DNA of 64,000 nt from Bacillus sp. SORGH_AS_0510 (GCF_030818775.1 NZ_JAUTAU010000001.1:1492001-1556000); one strand, 5' to 3'. Positions 11,967-21,123 are shown, numbered from the stretch's first letter. Notes: generated by a model from the letters alone, not told the origin. Translations and numbers: made by a program.

Positions 11967-12785
11967 TTGACAGTAGAATGGATTGCAGGACGCAAATATG
12001 ATGAGATTTTATATGAAACTTATAATGGTATTGCAAAAATCACCATCAACCGTCCTCACGTACATAATGCCTTCACACCGAAGACAGTATCTGAATTAAT
12101 CGATGCGTTTGCATTTGCACGTGATGATTCAAGTATTGGGGTTATTGTATTAACGGGTGCTGGAGATAAGGCATTCTGTTCAGGTGGAGACCAATCAGTT
12201 CGTGGACATGGTGGATATGTAGGAGAGGACCAAATTCCACGCTTAAATGTTCTTGATCTTCAACGCTTAATTCGTGTAATTCCTAAGCCGGTAATTGCGA
12301 TGGTTAAGGGATATGCAATTGGTGGCGGGCATGTTCTTCATGTGGTTTGTGATTTAACAATTGCCGCTGATAATGCTAGATTTGGACAAACTGGTCCTAA
12401 AGTAGGAAGCTTTGATGCTGGTTATGGATCAGGCTATCTTGCAAGAATTATTGGCCATAAAAAGGCTCGTGAAATTTGGTATTTATGCCGTCAATATAAT
12501 GCACAAGAAGCACTTGATATGGGACTCGTTAATACGGTAGTTCCGCTTGAAAGAGTGGAAGAAGAAACCATTCAATGGTGTAATGAAATCCTTGAAAAGA
12601 GCCCAACTGCCCTTCGTTTCTTAAAAGCAGCAATGAATGCAGATACGGATGGTTTAGCAGGACTTCAACAATTTGCTGGAGATGCAACATTACTTTACTA
12701 TACAACGGATGAAGCAAAAGAAGGTCGTGATTCCTTTAAGGAAAAACGTAAGCCTGATTTTGGTCAATTCCCACGTTTTCCTTGA
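11967..12785 (+). CDS. menB: 1,4-dihydroxy-2-naphthoyl-CoA synthase
   Basis: Crotonase-fold enzyme closing the naphthoquinone ring. Very close to B. subtilis MenB along its whole 272 residues: [45 protein letters not shown] and a C-terminal [18 protein letters not shown] start at 11967 with a perfect AAAGGAGG at 11951-11958. A rho-independent terminator follows, so menE-menC may depend partly on read-through or their own promoter. Confidence 0.97.
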   Translation: MTVEWIAGRKYDEILYETYNGIAKITINRPHVHNAFTPKTVSELIDAFAFARDDSSIGVIVLTGAGDKAFCSGGDQSVRGHGGYVGEDQIPRLNVLDLQRLIRVIPKPVIAMVKGYAIGGGHVLHVVCDLTIAADNARFGQTGPKVGSFDAGYGSGYLARIIGHKKAREIWYLCRQYNAQEALDMGLVNTVVPLERVEEETIQWCNEILEKSPTALRFLKAAMNADTDGLAGLQQFAGDATLLYYTTDEAKEGRDSFKEKRKPDFGQFPRFP

Positions 12786-12796
12786 TCAATTGATTT

Positions 12797-12827
12797 ACAG
12801 CTTGATGGTTTCCATCAGGCTGTTTTT
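12797..12827 (+). terminator. terminator after menB
   Basis: 12-bp stem ACAGCTTGATGG / CCATCAGGCTGT (one T-G pair), 3-nt loop, then five T. It splits menF-D-H-B from menE-C. Confidence 0.75.
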
Positions 12828-12875
12828 AATAGGAAAATGCAAAGAGTGATAGTCAGATAAAAGAAGGTGTACATA

Positions 12876-14363
12876 ATGCATAACGATATAATGCCTAATT
12901 TTCTTAAGAAACGTGTCTTTTTAACACCGGAACGGACGGCAGTTTATTTTAACGAGCAAACCTTAACCTTTAAAGAACTTTATGAACGTTCCTTCAAGAC
13001 TGCAGGGCAGCTGCAGGCACTTGGAGTTCGGAAAAATGATTACATGGCTGTTTTATTAAAAAACCATCTAGACACCATTGTGATCTTATTTGCCCTTCAG
13101 TTGTTAGGAGTAAAAGCAGTTATTTTGAATAACCGTTTAACACCTGCAGAATTAGTTTGGCAATTGAATGATTCTAAAGCAGCCCTTCTCCTTGTTGAAG
13201 ACTCATTGTCGGATATAGAAGAAGCTATAAGAGTCGAAATACCCTCTCTAGCTACCGTGACAAAAAGTGGCTTGTTTAACGTGGAGGCAAAAACTCCCGT
13301 AATACAAGAAGAAATTAACTTATCAGATACCTGTACGATTATGTATACTTCAGGAACAACAGGTCATCCAAAGGGAGTTATACAAACCTACGGAAACCAT
13401 TGGTGGAGTTCCATTGGATCTGCATTAAATTTAGGATTTATGGAAAGAGATTGCTGGCTGTGTGCTGTGCCTCTCTTTCACATTAGCGGATATTCCATCT
13501 TAATGCGGAGTGTCATCTATGGAATGCCAATTGTTCTGCATGAAAACTTTGATGTGGAACGTACGCTTGAGGATATTACTAAGAAAAATGTAACCATCAT
13601 GTCAGTGGTTGGGACCATGCTAACAAAGATTATTGATACGCTAGAAGAAAGACGGCTGCCTCCCCATTTCCGCTGTATGCTGCTTGGTGGAGGACCTGCA
13701 CCGTTACCATTGCTGCAATCCTGTTTAGAAAAAGATATTCCTGTCTATCAAACCTATGGGATGACCGAATCGTCCTCACAGATCGTAACACTTTCACCGG
13801 AATATAGTTTAGCCAAACTTGGATCCGCGGGTAAGCCATTATTCCCTGCACAGCTGCAGATTAGGACGGAGGATGAACGTTCGGCAGAACCCGGTGAGGC
13901 TGGTGAAATTGTCGTTAAGGGACCCAATGTGACACCAGGCTATTTGAATAGACCGGATGCAACAAAAGATAAAGTACGGAATGGCTGGTTTTACACGGGT
14001 GACATTGGTTATCTCGATGAAGATGGATTCTTGTATGTGATTGACCGGCGATCAGATTTAATTATTTCAGGGGGAGAAAATATTTACCCTGCTGAAATTG
14101 AATCGGTCTTACTCGCCCATCCAAATGTGGCTGAAGCAGGTGTTACCGGGATAGAAGATACGAAATGGGGACAAGTACCCGTAGCATTTATAGTTTTAAG
14201 AAATGCTAAAACAGTAGAGGAAGATGAACTTCGACAGTTTTGCTTACAGCGCCTTGCAAAATACAAGGTACCAAAAGCTTTTTATTTCACTGAAAGGCTG
14301 CCTCGAAATGCTGCAAAGAAGTTATTGAGAAGAAATCTTAGAGAAATGCTAAAAGAGGATTGA
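12876..14363 (+). CDS. menE: o-succinylbenzoate-CoA ligase
   Basis: ANL-superfamily adenylating enzyme that activates o-succinylbenzoate to its CoA thioester for MenB. P-loop-like motif IMYTSGTTGHPKGV, YGMTESSS, the hinge region YTGDIGYLDEDGFLYVIDRRSDLIISGGENIYP, and the C-terminal catalytic Lys in LPRNAAKKLLRR. ATG 12876 is preceded by GAAGG with good spacing; a GTG at 12867 overlaps that ribosome site. 495 residues. Overlaps or abuts menC. Confidence 0.95.
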   Translation: MHNDIMPNFLKKRVFLTPERTAVYFNEQTLTFKELYERSFKTAGQLQALGVRKNDYMAVLLKNHLDTIVILFALQLLGVKAVILNNRLTPAELVWQLNDSKAALLLVEDSLSDIEEAIRVEIPSLATVTKSGLFNVEAKTPVIQEEINLSDTCTIMYTSGTTGHPKGVIQTYGNHWWSSIGSALNLGFMERDCWLCAVPLFHISGYSILMRSVIYGMPIVLHENFDVERTLEDITKKNVTIMSVVGTMLTKIIDTLEERRLPPHFRCMLLGGGPAPLPLLQSCLEKDIPVYQTYGMTESSSQIVTLSPEYSLAKLGSAGKPLFPAQLQIRTEDERSAEPGEAGEIVVKGPNVTPGYLNRPDATKDKVRNGWFYTGDIGYLDEDGFLYVIDRRSDLIISGGENIYPAEIESVLLAHPNVAEAGVTGIEDTKWGQVPVAFIVLRNAKTVEEDELRQFCLQRLAKYKVPKAFYFTERLPRNAAKKLLRRNLREMLKED

Positions 14364-14368
14364 GATCA

Positions 14369-15478
14369 ATGATGAAGATTACGTCAATTGAACTTTTGGT
14401 TATTCAGATGCCATTAAAGACTCCGTTTTTAACACATTTAAGTGCGGTTGACAGTCGGGAAAGTATTATAGTTAAGGTTACAAATAAAGATGGTGTAACA
14501 GGCTATGGGGAAGGGGTGGCCTTTTCTTCCCCTTGGTACACAGAAGAAACGGTATCAACAAGTTTACATATGTTAACAGACTTCTTAATTCCCTTGCTAC
14601 AAAAAACTCCGATTACCCATCCGGAGGATCTTCACACCCTTTTTAGCTCGATTAGAAGAAATCATATGGCAAAGGCTTCTTTAGAAACGGCTGTTTGGGA
14701 TTTATATGCGAAAACCCATTCACAACCACTAACGGATTTACTGGGGGGAACTCGTTCGGAGATTGCTTCGGGTGTAGTTGTTGCTACAGACTCAGTATCT
14801 AAGGCCTTGCAGCAAATAGAGCAATATCTAGATGAAGGCTATCAACGTATAAAAGTGAAGATCAGTCCAAATCAGGACTACTCTTTCCTGTCAGACATTC
14901 GCCGTATTTTTCCAGAGGTGCCAATCATGGCAGATGCCAATTCTGCCTATACCTTAAACGAAATTGACCGTTTAAAAGCTTTAGATGATTTTAACTTACT
15001 TATGATTGAACAGCCGCTGGCTTACGATGATATCCTTGAACATTCTATACTTCAAAAGGAACTAAAGACCCCGATTTGCTTAGATGAGAGCATTGTTAGC
15101 TTTGATGATGCAAGAAAGGCTATTGAGTTCGGAAGTTGTAAGGTGATTAATATAAAAGTGGGGCGTGTCGGAGGTCTGTTTGAGGCCAAACGAATCCATG
15201 ATTATTGTTATGAGAAAGACATTCCAGTTTGGTGTGGGGGTATGATCGAATTCGGGATATCACGCGCTCATAATATCGCCCTTGCTTCTTTACCGGGATT
15301 TACAATACCAGGTGATATCAGTGCTTCCAATCGTTTTTGGGATGAAGATATCATTGCACCGGAAGTCGAAGTGAAAAACGGATATATCCCAGTCCCAAGA
15401 TACCCAGGTATTGGATTCCAATTAAATGAAAAAAAACTGCAACAAGTCCTACTAACCAAAAAGAGCTTTTCATTTTAA
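14369..15478 (+). CDS. menC: o-succinylbenzoate synthase
   Basis: Enolase-superfamily dehydratase making o-succinylbenzoate. The barrel carries the paired lysine segment IKVKIS, metal ligands in MADANSAY, IEQPL and CLDESI, and the second lysine in VINIKVGRVGG. ATG 14369 is favoured by AGAGG at 14354-14358; TTG 14360, overlapping the menE stop, is possible but lies on the ribosome site. ~369 residues. Last gene of the men cluster. Confidence 0.93.
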   Translation: MMKITSIELLVIQMPLKTPFLTHLSAVDSRESIIVKVTNKDGVTGYGEGVAFSSPWYTEETVSTSLHMLTDFLIPLLQKTPITHPEDLHTLFSSIRRNHMAKASLETAVWDLYAKTHSQPLTDLLGGTRSEIASGVVVATDSVSKALQQIEQYLDEGYQRIKVKISPNQDYSFLSDIRRIFPEVPIMADANSAYTLNEIDRLKALDDFNLLMIEQPLAYDDILEHSILQKELKTPICLDESIVSFDDARKAIEFGSCKVINIKVGRVGGLFEAKRIHDYCYEKDIPVWCGGMIEFGISRAHNIALASLPGFTIPGDISASNRFWDEDIIAPEVEVKNGYIPVPRYPGIGFQLNEKKLQQVLLTKKSFSF

Positions 15479-15484
15479 AACAAA

Positions 15485-15728
15485 GGCTGTGTAAAAGTAC
15501 AGTGTTGATTTTTACATCCTGTTGATTGGAGCGGAAGGCACGAAGACTCCTCGAAAATGCTATCGCATTTCCTTCGTGCGTGGGCGGATTCAAGATGCAA
15601 CTCAATGTCCTGTGGGAGTATGGTTCAGGGGAGACCCCGCAGGCGCTTTTCGCCGAGGAGGCTCGCCGAAACACCCACGGAAAGCGAAGTGCCTGGAGCG
15701 GAAATCAACAGGCATGTTTAACAGAGCC
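15485..15728. repeat. dispersed palindromic repeat, full copy with internal insertion
   Basis: Non-coding 244-bp element with imperfect terminal inverted repeats (GGCTGTGTAAA at the left, TTTAACAGAGCC at the right) and inner ends CCTGTTGATT / AATCAACAGG. Both inner ends carry the direct repeat GGAGCGGAA. The core has GAGACCCCGCAGGCGC and CCGAGGAGGCT. Compared with the copy at 60778-60957 it has ~59 extra bases after GAAGACTCCT, bounded by TCCT. Sequences of this type are common between genes in Bacillaceae; short open frames across it are not genes. Confidence 0.85.
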
Positions 15729-15739
15729 AAAACAAAAAG

Positions 15740-15773
15740 AAACCAGTCTTACTCATGAAGACTGGTTTTTTCT
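15740..15773. terminator. hairpin terminator next to DUF1540 gene
   Basis: Stem AAACCAGTCTT (15740-15750) / AAGACTGGTTT (15758-15768) with A-run and T-run on the two sides; can serve the minus-strand DUF1540 gene. Confidence 0.75.
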
Positions 15774-15775
15774 AT

Positions 15776-15937
15776 TTATGATAGGCCGCTTGGTTCAAAC
15801 GTTTGGCAATCCGTTTCTTTACTGTTATCAGCCGTATCTCCAGTATGGCTAACAACATAGATTTGTTCAGCACTGCATTTATTTCCTTGAGCCCAGTATG
15901 AACAATTATTTACCTCACATAATACATCTTTTGCCAT
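15776..15937 (-). CDS. small Cys-containing DUF1540-type protein
   Basis: A 53-residue gene read directly on the minus strand: it begins MAKDVLCEVNNCSYWAQGNK and continues to a short Thr/Asp-rich tail ending PSGLS. ATG 15937 is preceded by AAAAAGGAGTGATACTAG, an excellent ribosome site. Four cysteines in a CxxxxxC..C..C pattern with the Cys-Ser-Tyr-Trp segment match the DUF1540 family of small proteins common in Firmicutes; function unknown, metal binding is suspected for the family. Followed by a terminator, so it is monocistronic. Confidence 0.8.
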   Translation of the reverse strand: MAKDVLCEVNNCSYWAQGNKCSAEQIYVVSHTGDTADNSKETDCQTFEPSGLS

Positions 15938-16021
15938 CCTAGTATCACTCCTTTTTGGAATTTAAGATACAGGAATAGCATTTGATGATTTAGAAGAAAA
16001 CATGCCTTCCAGAAAAGGGGA

Positions 16022-17071
16022 TTACTTTTTAGATGCGCCTGCTTTGCTTTGTCTTAAATAACGTTTATCGTTCATAAATAAGCTCCAGAAGTAAATAAAA
16101 CCGGGAAACAATATGGCAAAGCCAACAATATAGGTAATGAATATGGCTCTAAATGAGTTAGGGTCAGTAAAAGCGGAATGAATTGTTACCTTAGGATAAA
16201 CAATGTAAGGCAAATGTGCCTTACCGTAGACATAGCTGGCGACTAAATATTGTGCCGTTATTGCAATAACAGCTAAACGGGGCCAGCCAGGTGTTTTTGT
16301 TTTATGAGATGGCAATAGTAAGCCAAGACCACCCACTAGAAAACAAGCAAGTGATAAGTATAGTAGAGGAAGATCTTTCATCATTTTCCCATAAATCCAA
16401 TCCGCTTCATTTTTTAATGTTAACATGATTAGAAAAGCCATTAATAAAGATACTGGACCGATAAATAATGCATCTCTGCGATAGACACGATACGCATCGA
16501 ATTCTTCTGAGGCTTTAGAATAGTCCGCCAACAGAAGGGAAGAGAGAAACAATGTGCTTGTTAGAGCGAACCCGAAAAATGCATATTCATTTGGGCTGGA
16601 AAATAATCCGGCTAAATCCAATGTTTGGCGATTACCTGAAAAATCCACATAATTCCCATGAGTTATAGGAAGCACACTAATTAATAAACCTGGAATAAGA
16701 ATTCCACAGATTCCAGAAATATATGTTAGAGGTTTTTTGTAATCATCAGCTATATTAGAAAAGACCAAAAACGCACTGCGAAGGGACAGCAGCAATAAAA
16801 TTAGACTTCCCGGTACTAATAAAATCGTACCGAGTGTATAGGCACCTCGAGGAAAAAGACTATAGACAGCAACAACCAACGCCACAATAAATGTATTTGT
16901 TACCTCCCATGTGGGTGATAGATAACGGTTAGCAATATTTGTTGCAGTTGCTTTTCTCCGGTTAATGTAAAACATGGACCAAAAGCCTGCGCCAAAATCC
17001 ATGGTTGCCATAACAGCATAGATAAAAACAAACCCCCATAATACTGTTATTGCCAGATAGACATCCAACAT
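16022..17071 (-). CDS. cydB: cytochrome bd-type quinol oxidase subunit II
   Basis: 349-residue polytopic membrane protein with about nine hydrophobic helices, starting MLDVYLAITVLWGFVFIYAVMATMDFGAGFWSM; the DFGAGFW segment resembles the CydB first-helix signature. It partners CydA to form the bd oxidase that passes electrons from menaquinol to oxygen. 15 bp downstream of cydA in the same direction. Sequence type resembles the YthB/CbdB branch rather than E. coli CydB. No CydS-like small subunit is visible after it. Confidence 0.88.
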   Translation of the reverse strand: MLDVYLAITVLWGFVFIYAVMATMDFGAGFWSMFYINRRKATATNIANRYLSPTWEVTNTFIVALVVAVYSLFPRGAYTLGTILLVPGSLILLLLSLRSAFLVFSNIADDYKKPLTYISGICGILIPGLLISVLPITHGNYVDFSGNRQTLDLAGLFSSPNEYAFFGFALTSTLFLSSLLLADYSKASEEFDAYRVYRRDALFIGPVSLLMAFLIMLTLKNEADWIYGKMMKDLPLLYLSLACFLVGGLGLLLPSHKTKTPGWPRLAVIAITAQYLVASYVYGKAHLPYIVYPKVTIHSAFTDPNSFRAIFITYIVGFAILFPGFIYFWSLFMNDKRYLRQSKAGASKK

Positions 17072-17086
17072 AATTGCTCCACCTTT

Positions 17087-18448
17087 TTATGAATTTGAAC
17101 TAAACAGTGGGACACTCTTTTGATCAGCACGGTTTAGGTCATCAAGAACGGTATTCTTCTTGAAATAATATCGTAGGACAAAAAGGACTGAGAAGGCTAA
17201 GATTGCATAGACGATTGCAAACAATATAAATAATATCCCCAGGTTGGTTGCAGTTGTTACTGAATCTTTTGTTGAAAGGACATGATAAATCGTCCATGGC
17301 TGTCTACCGGTACATGCGAAAATCCAGCCAAATTCAATACCTAAAATCGCAAGAGGTCCTGATAGCACATATAGCCACATTAACCATTTTGGAAAATGGT
17401 CTTTCTTGAGTACTCTCTTCCAAGCAAGCCCAAGGAAGGAAAGAAGAATGAGTAGGGAACCAATCCCTACCATACCATTAAACAGAGTATGGACAAACAA
17501 CGGCGGCCAATGCTCTTCAGGGAAATCGTGTAATCCTTTCACAACCGTATCAAAGCTGTTCCCAGCAAGAAAGCTTAATGCCCATGGTATTTCAATTGCC
17601 CCTTTTATCGACTCTGTTTTCCGATCTGTGAATCCACCAATGGCGAGTGGGGCATGCGACTGTGTTTCAAAAAGTCCTTCAGCAGCAGCCAACTTTTCAG
17701 GTTGATATTCGTGTAAGAGCTGGGCTGATTCATGCCCATTAACAGCGGTTAATAGGGAAAATAGCCCGCCGACAATTAAACTTAGCATTAACGCTTTTTG
17801 ATGGAATTGATATATTCTTGAAGGACGATCCGCTTTAAGCATTTTGTAGGCGGAAACTGTAGCTACAATGAACGCTCCTGTTGTATAAGCAGAAAGTGCT
17901 ACATGACCAGCTGTAACGAAAAAGCTTGGATTAAAAAACGCAGCCCAAGGATCTACATCTACAATCTTTCCATTTACGATATTAAAACCGGCTGGTGTCC
18001 CTTCAAAGGCATGGACATTAGTAATTAACACAGCTGATCCCATCGCTCCAATGGCAACGAGAAGTAAGCTGGTTATCCTCATCCACGGGGCAATCCGTTC
18101 CGCCGCGTATACATATATGGACATAAATAAGGCTTCTATAAAAAACGCATAAATTTCTATCTGAAAAGGTAATGCCATTACCTTCCCAATAACTTCCATG
18201 AATCCAGGCCAAAGCAAGGACAACTGAACCCCGGCGATGGTACCGGTTGGAATACCGACTCCGAGAAGAACGGCAAAGGCTTTTGTCCAGCGTTTAGCCA
18301 TAACCACATACTCAATATCTTTCGTTTTTTGATAGATGAGCTCTGCAGTCAAGATCATAAAGGGCAAACCAACCCCAATTGTTGCAAAGATGATATGAAA
18401 TCCCATTGTTGTTCCGAAAAGACTCCTGGCAATTAACAAATCACTCAT
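17087..18448 (-). CDS. cydA: cytochrome bd-type quinol oxidase subunit I
   Basis: 453 residues. Likely heme ligands are His18 (MGFHIIFATIG) and His182 (AGHVALSAYTTG); Glu98 and Glu105 fit the conserved helix-III glutamates (PFQIEIYAFFIEALF); GRQPW near residue 390 is a family signature. The Q-loop is of the short type (GHESAQLLHEYQPEKLAAAEG). High-affinity terminal oxidase using menaquinol. Good ribosome site AAAGGGAG before the ATG. Could equally be named ythA/cbdA. No cydCD in the window. Confidence 0.92.
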   Translation of the reverse strand: MSDLLIARSLFGTTMGFHIIFATIGVGLPFMILTAELIYQKTKDIEYVVMAKRWTKAFAVLLGVGIPTGTIAGVQLSLLWPGFMEVIGKVMALPFQIEIYAFFIEALFMSIYVYAAERIAPWMRITSLLLVAIGAMGSAVLITNVHAFEGTPAGFNIVNGKIVDVDPWAAFFNPSFFVTAGHVALSAYTTGAFIVATVSAYKMLKADRPSRIYQFHQKALMLSLIVGGLFSLLTAVNGHESAQLLHEYQPEKLAAAEGLFETQSHAPLAIGGFTDRKTESIKGAIEIPWALSFLAGNSFDTVVKGLHDFPEEHWPPLFVHTLFNGMVGIGSLLILLSFLGLAWKRVLKKDHFPKWLMWLYVLSGPLAILGIEFGWIFACTGRQPWTIYHVLSTKDSVTTATNLGILFILFAIVYAILAFSVLFVLRYYFKKNTVLDDLNRADQKSVPLFSSNS

Positions 18449-18525
18449 GTAAATCTCCCTTTCTAGTTAAACACGTATAAAGTTAGTGTTTACACGATAA
18501 GGAGAAATATGTAATTTTTTCTATA

Positions 18526-18555
18526 TAAAAAGCCTCCCAAATGGCTCGGGAGGCT
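18526..18555 (-). terminator. terminator of zinc lipoprotein gene
   Basis: Stem AGCCTCCC (18531-18538) / GGGAGGCT (18548-18555); read on the minus strand it is followed by a T-run (AAAAA on +). Confidence 0.8.
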
Positions 18556-18565
18556 GGTGTCATTA

Positions 18566-19504
18566 TTAATTATTAAGTGCTGTTTTTAGTGAGTCGAGAT
18601 TTTTAGACATTAATGTAAAGTAAGTTTCCTTGTCCTTGATATTGTCTTTGGTTAGGATCGCAAGGTTGTGAATCGGTAATGCTCTTGCTCCAATTTCCTT
18701 TTGAACAACTTTTCCTAATTTGGAATGTACGTTTTGTTCGAAAAGAATATAGTGTAATCCATCATGGTCAGCTATTGAAATAATTTTCTCCAGTTCTTTT
18801 TGAGTAGGCTCATTGGTTGTAGAAAGTCCAGAAATACTTATTTGTTCGATACCATATCGTTTTTCCCAGTATCCAAACGCAGCATGAGTCACGATAATTT
18901 TTTTGTGCTTTGCAGTCGAGATCGCTTGTTCATACTGATTATTGATATCATCTAATTCAGTCGCAAGTTGTTGATAATTTTTTTCGAATAGCCCTTTGTT
19001 TTTAGGCATTTTTTTTGATAGCTGATCTCTAATTACCGCAGCCATTTCTTTTGAATAAATCGGGTCAAGCCATACATGTGGATTTACATCACCGTGATGT
19101 TCATGGTCCTCTTCATCCTGATGTGTACTATCATCTTTTGGCAATTGAAGCTGATCAGCAACAGACACCAATTTTACATTTTCATTTTTTAATGTTCCTT
19201 TTGCCTTTTCCACAAATCCCTCAAGTCCAAGGCCAATATAGAATAAAAAGTCTGAATCAGCCAAATTCATCATATCCTTTTGGGATGGCTCAAAGGTGTG
19301 CTCATCGGCACCTGGTGGATAAATTGTTTTTACATCTACGAATTTACCACCAATTCTTTCTGTAAAATATTGAAGGGGGAAAACCGTTGTGTAAATAGTT
19401 AGTTGTTCTTTTTTAGAGTAAGATTTTTTGGTACCCTCTGAACAAGCAGATAACACAAGAGTTAATGGCAGCAACAAAGAAAGTAATAGTATAATCTTTT
19501 TCAT
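18566..19504 (-). CDS. zinc ABC transporter substrate-binding lipoprotein (ZnuA/AdcA type)
   Basis: 312 residues: type II signal peptide with lipobox LSAC (Cys21), then a cluster A-I metal-binding protein. The acidic/His-rich loop HQDEEDHEHHGDVNPHVWLDP is typical of zinc-specific members, and further His ligands sit in THAAFGYW. It should capture Zn2+ outside the membrane. No ABC ATPase or permease gene is adjacent, so it must use a transporter encoded elsewhere. A near-consensus Zur box lies just upstream of the start, supporting zinc rather than manganese. Confidence 0.9.
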   Translation of the reverse strand: MKKIILLLSLLLPLTLVLSACSEGTKKSYSKKEQLTIYTTVFPLQYFTERIGGKFVDVKTIYPPGADEHTFEPSQKDMMNLADSDFLFYIGLGLEGFVEKAKGTLKNENVKLVSVADQLQLPKDDSTHQDEEDHEHHGDVNPHVWLDPIYSKEMAAVIRDQLSKKMPKNKGLFEKNYQQLATELDDINNQYEQAISTAKHKKIIVTHAAFGYWEKRYGIEQISISGLSTTNEPTQKELEKIISIADHDGLHYILFEQNVHSKLGKVVQKEIGARALPIHNLAILTKDNIKDKETYFTLMSKNLDSLKTALNN

Positions 19505-19526
19505 AAAGGCTCCTCTACCTATATTT

Positions 19527-19547
19527 AAATCGGATTTATTACGATTT
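19527..19547 (-). promoter_or_regulatory. Zur box upstream of zinc lipoprotein gene
   Basis: 21-bp site with arms AAATCG and TATTACGATTT. It agrees with the B. subtilis Zur core TCGTAAT-N-ATTACGA (flanked by AA/TT) at 19 of 21 positions. It lies 22 bp before the lipoprotein start, where repressor binding would block transcription or initiation. Confidence 0.78.
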
Positions 19548-19593
19548 AATTGTCAAAAAAATTTTAAAATAGTAACAAGAAATAAAAGTGTAT

Positions 19594-19614
19594 AATACGG
19601 AACGATTCCGATTT
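19594..19614 (+). promoter_or_regulatory. possible second Zur-like palindrome
   Basis: Palindrome CGGAA-CGA-TTCCG (19598-19610) within a 21-bp stretch that matches the Zur core at roughly 11 of 15 positions. It lies between the Zur box and the carbonic anhydrase start on +. Weaker than the first site; could be an unrelated operator. Confidence 0.4.
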
Positions 19615-19714
19615 CCTTTAGTATCTTACAAAAAAAAGTGTCTAATTGCAAGTATAATATTTGTTTCCAACTAGGCATATTATGTATGCTTATATAGAAG
19701 GGTGGGATTAGTAA

Positions 19715-20287
19715 ATGGAAAAATTAAATTTATTAAATGAAATTTTAGAGTTTAATCACCAGTTTGTTGAAAAACATGAATATGAAAAGTATGAAACAAC
19801 CAAATTCCCTAATAAAAAAATGGTGATCCTTACTTGTATGGATACACGTTTATTGGAATTATTACCTAAGGCTTTAAACTTAGGTAATGGGGATGCGAAG
19901 ATTGTTAAAAATGCAGGAGCAATTGTCTCACATCCTTATGGAAGTATTATGAGGAGTATCCTCATCGCTTTATATCAATTACAAGCGCAGGAGGTTTTAG
20001 TCATAGCTCACCATGATTGTGGAATGAGTGGTATGAAGGCAGAACCTGTGATTGAGAATATGAAGGACCGGGGGATTTCTGAGGAAACGTTCAATACACT
20101 TACATATTCCGGTATTGACATTGAACAATGGTTGCATGGTTTTGATAGTGTAACAGAGAGCGTGGAAAGTAGTGTAAGCATGATTAAAAACCATCCATTA
20201 ATGCCAAAGGATGTTCCTGTTCATGGCTTAGTCATTGATCCTAAAACAGGAAAATTAGATTTAGTTGTCGATGGGTACAAAAATTAA
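19715..20287 (+). CDS. beta-class carbonic anhydrase (YtiB-like)
   Basis: 190 residues. Zinc ligands fit the beta-CA pattern: CMDTR (Cys41, Asp43, Arg45) and HHDC (His99, Cys102). Reversibly hydrates CO2 in the cytoplasm. Start ATG 19715 after AGAAGGGTGGGATTAGTAA. In B. subtilis the homologue ytiB neighbours the Zur-controlled ribosomal protein gene rpmEB; here that neighbour is replaced by a zinc-uptake lipoprotein, keeping a zinc theme. Convergent with yidD, overlapping by 4 bp. Confidence 0.88.
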   Translation: MEKLNLLNEILEFNHQFVEKHEYEKYETTKFPNKKMVILTCMDTRLLELLPKALNLGNGDAKIVKNAGAIVSHPYGSIMRSILIALYQLQAQEVLVIAHHDCGMSGMKAEPVIENMKDRGISEETFNTLTYSGIDIEQWLHGFDSVTESVESSVSMIKNHPLMPKDVPVHGLVIDPKTGKLDLVVDGYKN

Positions 20288-20511
20288 TGCTTCTCTTTTT
20301 CAGGAACAGGATCTAATCCACCTGGATGAAAGGGATGACACTTAAAAATGCGTTTGATGGTTAGCCAGCCGCCTTTGAAGGCTCCAAATCGTTGGATGGC
20401 TTCTAATCCATAATGTGAACATGTTGGATAGAATCGGCAGGTTGGCGGTTTGATCGGTGAGATAACAAGTTGGTAAAAACGAATAAACGATATAAAGATT
20501 TTTTTCAACAT
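20284..20511 (-). CDS. yidD: membrane protein insertion efficiency factor YidD (YtjA)
   Basis: 75-residue protein with the compact family signature [23 protein letters not shown]...[21 protein letters not shown]. Associated with YidC/SecYEG-dependent membrane insertion. I use ATG 20511 because GGAG lies 6 nt upstream, rather than the ATG 33 bp earlier. Neighbours luxS as in B. subtilis (ytjA-luxS). Confidence 0.92.
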   Translation of the reverse strand: MLKKIFISFIRFYQLVISPIKPPTCRFYPTCSHYGLEAIQRFGAFKGGWLTIKRIFKCHPFHPGGLDPVPEKEKH

Positions 20512-20649
20512 GGGTCCACTCCTATTAACGATTAATGTAAACATACCATATTTTACAATGTACGTCTAAAAGCTAAACTGTACTAAGTAGATGAAAAAAC
20601 TTGGTTTTTGCGGTATAGTAGTAGTTAGATTATAAAAGGAGTGATTCTA

Positions 20650-21123
20650 ATGCCTTCAGTTGAAAGCTTTGATTTAGATCATAATGCTGTCAAAGCCCCT
20701 TATGTAAGACACTGTGGTGTTCATAAGGTAGGTAGCGATGGGATCGTTAATAAATATGATATTCGTTTTTGCCAGCCTAACAAACAGGCAATGAAACCAG
20801 ATGCGATTCATACTTTGGAGCATTTGCTTGCATTTAATATTCGTAAACATGCAGAGAAGTATGATCATTTTGATATCATCGACATCTCACCAATGGGCTG
20901 CCAAACAGGCTATTATCTTGTAGTGAGTGGGGAACCAACTGTTGAAGAAATTATAGACCTTCTTGAGGATACTATGAAAGATGCAGTTGAAATCGTTGAT
21001 ATTCCCGCTGCGAATGAAAGACAATGTGGTCAAGCCAAACTTCATGATTTAGAAGGTGCCAAACGTCTAATGCGTTTCTGGCTTGAACAAAGCAAAGAAG
21101 ATTTAAAACAGGTATTTGCATAA
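20650..21123 (+). CDS. luxS: S-ribosylhomocysteine lyase (autoinducer-2 production)
   Basis: 157 residues. Metal ligands His54 and His58 in HTLEH and Cys126 in ERQCGQ; catalytic Cys84 in PMGCQTGYY. Splits S-ribosylhomocysteine into homocysteine and the AI-2 precursor DPD in the activated methyl cycle that starts with MetK, also in this window. ATG 20650 has AAAGGAG at 20635-20641; a GTG at 20641 overlaps it. Confidence 0.97.
   Translation: MPSVESFDLDHNAVKAPYVRHCGVHKVGSDGIVNKYDIRFCQPNKQAMKPDAIHTLEHLLAFNIRKHAEKYDHFDIIDISPMGCQTGYYLVVSGEPTVEEIIDLLEDTMKDAVEIVDIPAANERQCGQAKLHDLEGAKRLMRFWLEQSKEDLKQVFA

Noticed and set aside
15522..15852. Plus-strand open frames of 78 and 108 codons
   Set aside because: They lie in the dispersed repeat and run antisense through the DUF1540 gene; no ribosome sites.
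15938..16021. CydS small subunit
   Set aside because: Only a 13-codon frame with a badly spaced ribosome site and no membrane helix is present after cydB.
18449..18530. Rex or Fnr site upstream of cydA
   Set aside because: GTGT-TT-ACAC is present, but neither the Rex consensus nor TGTGA-N6-TCACA is found.
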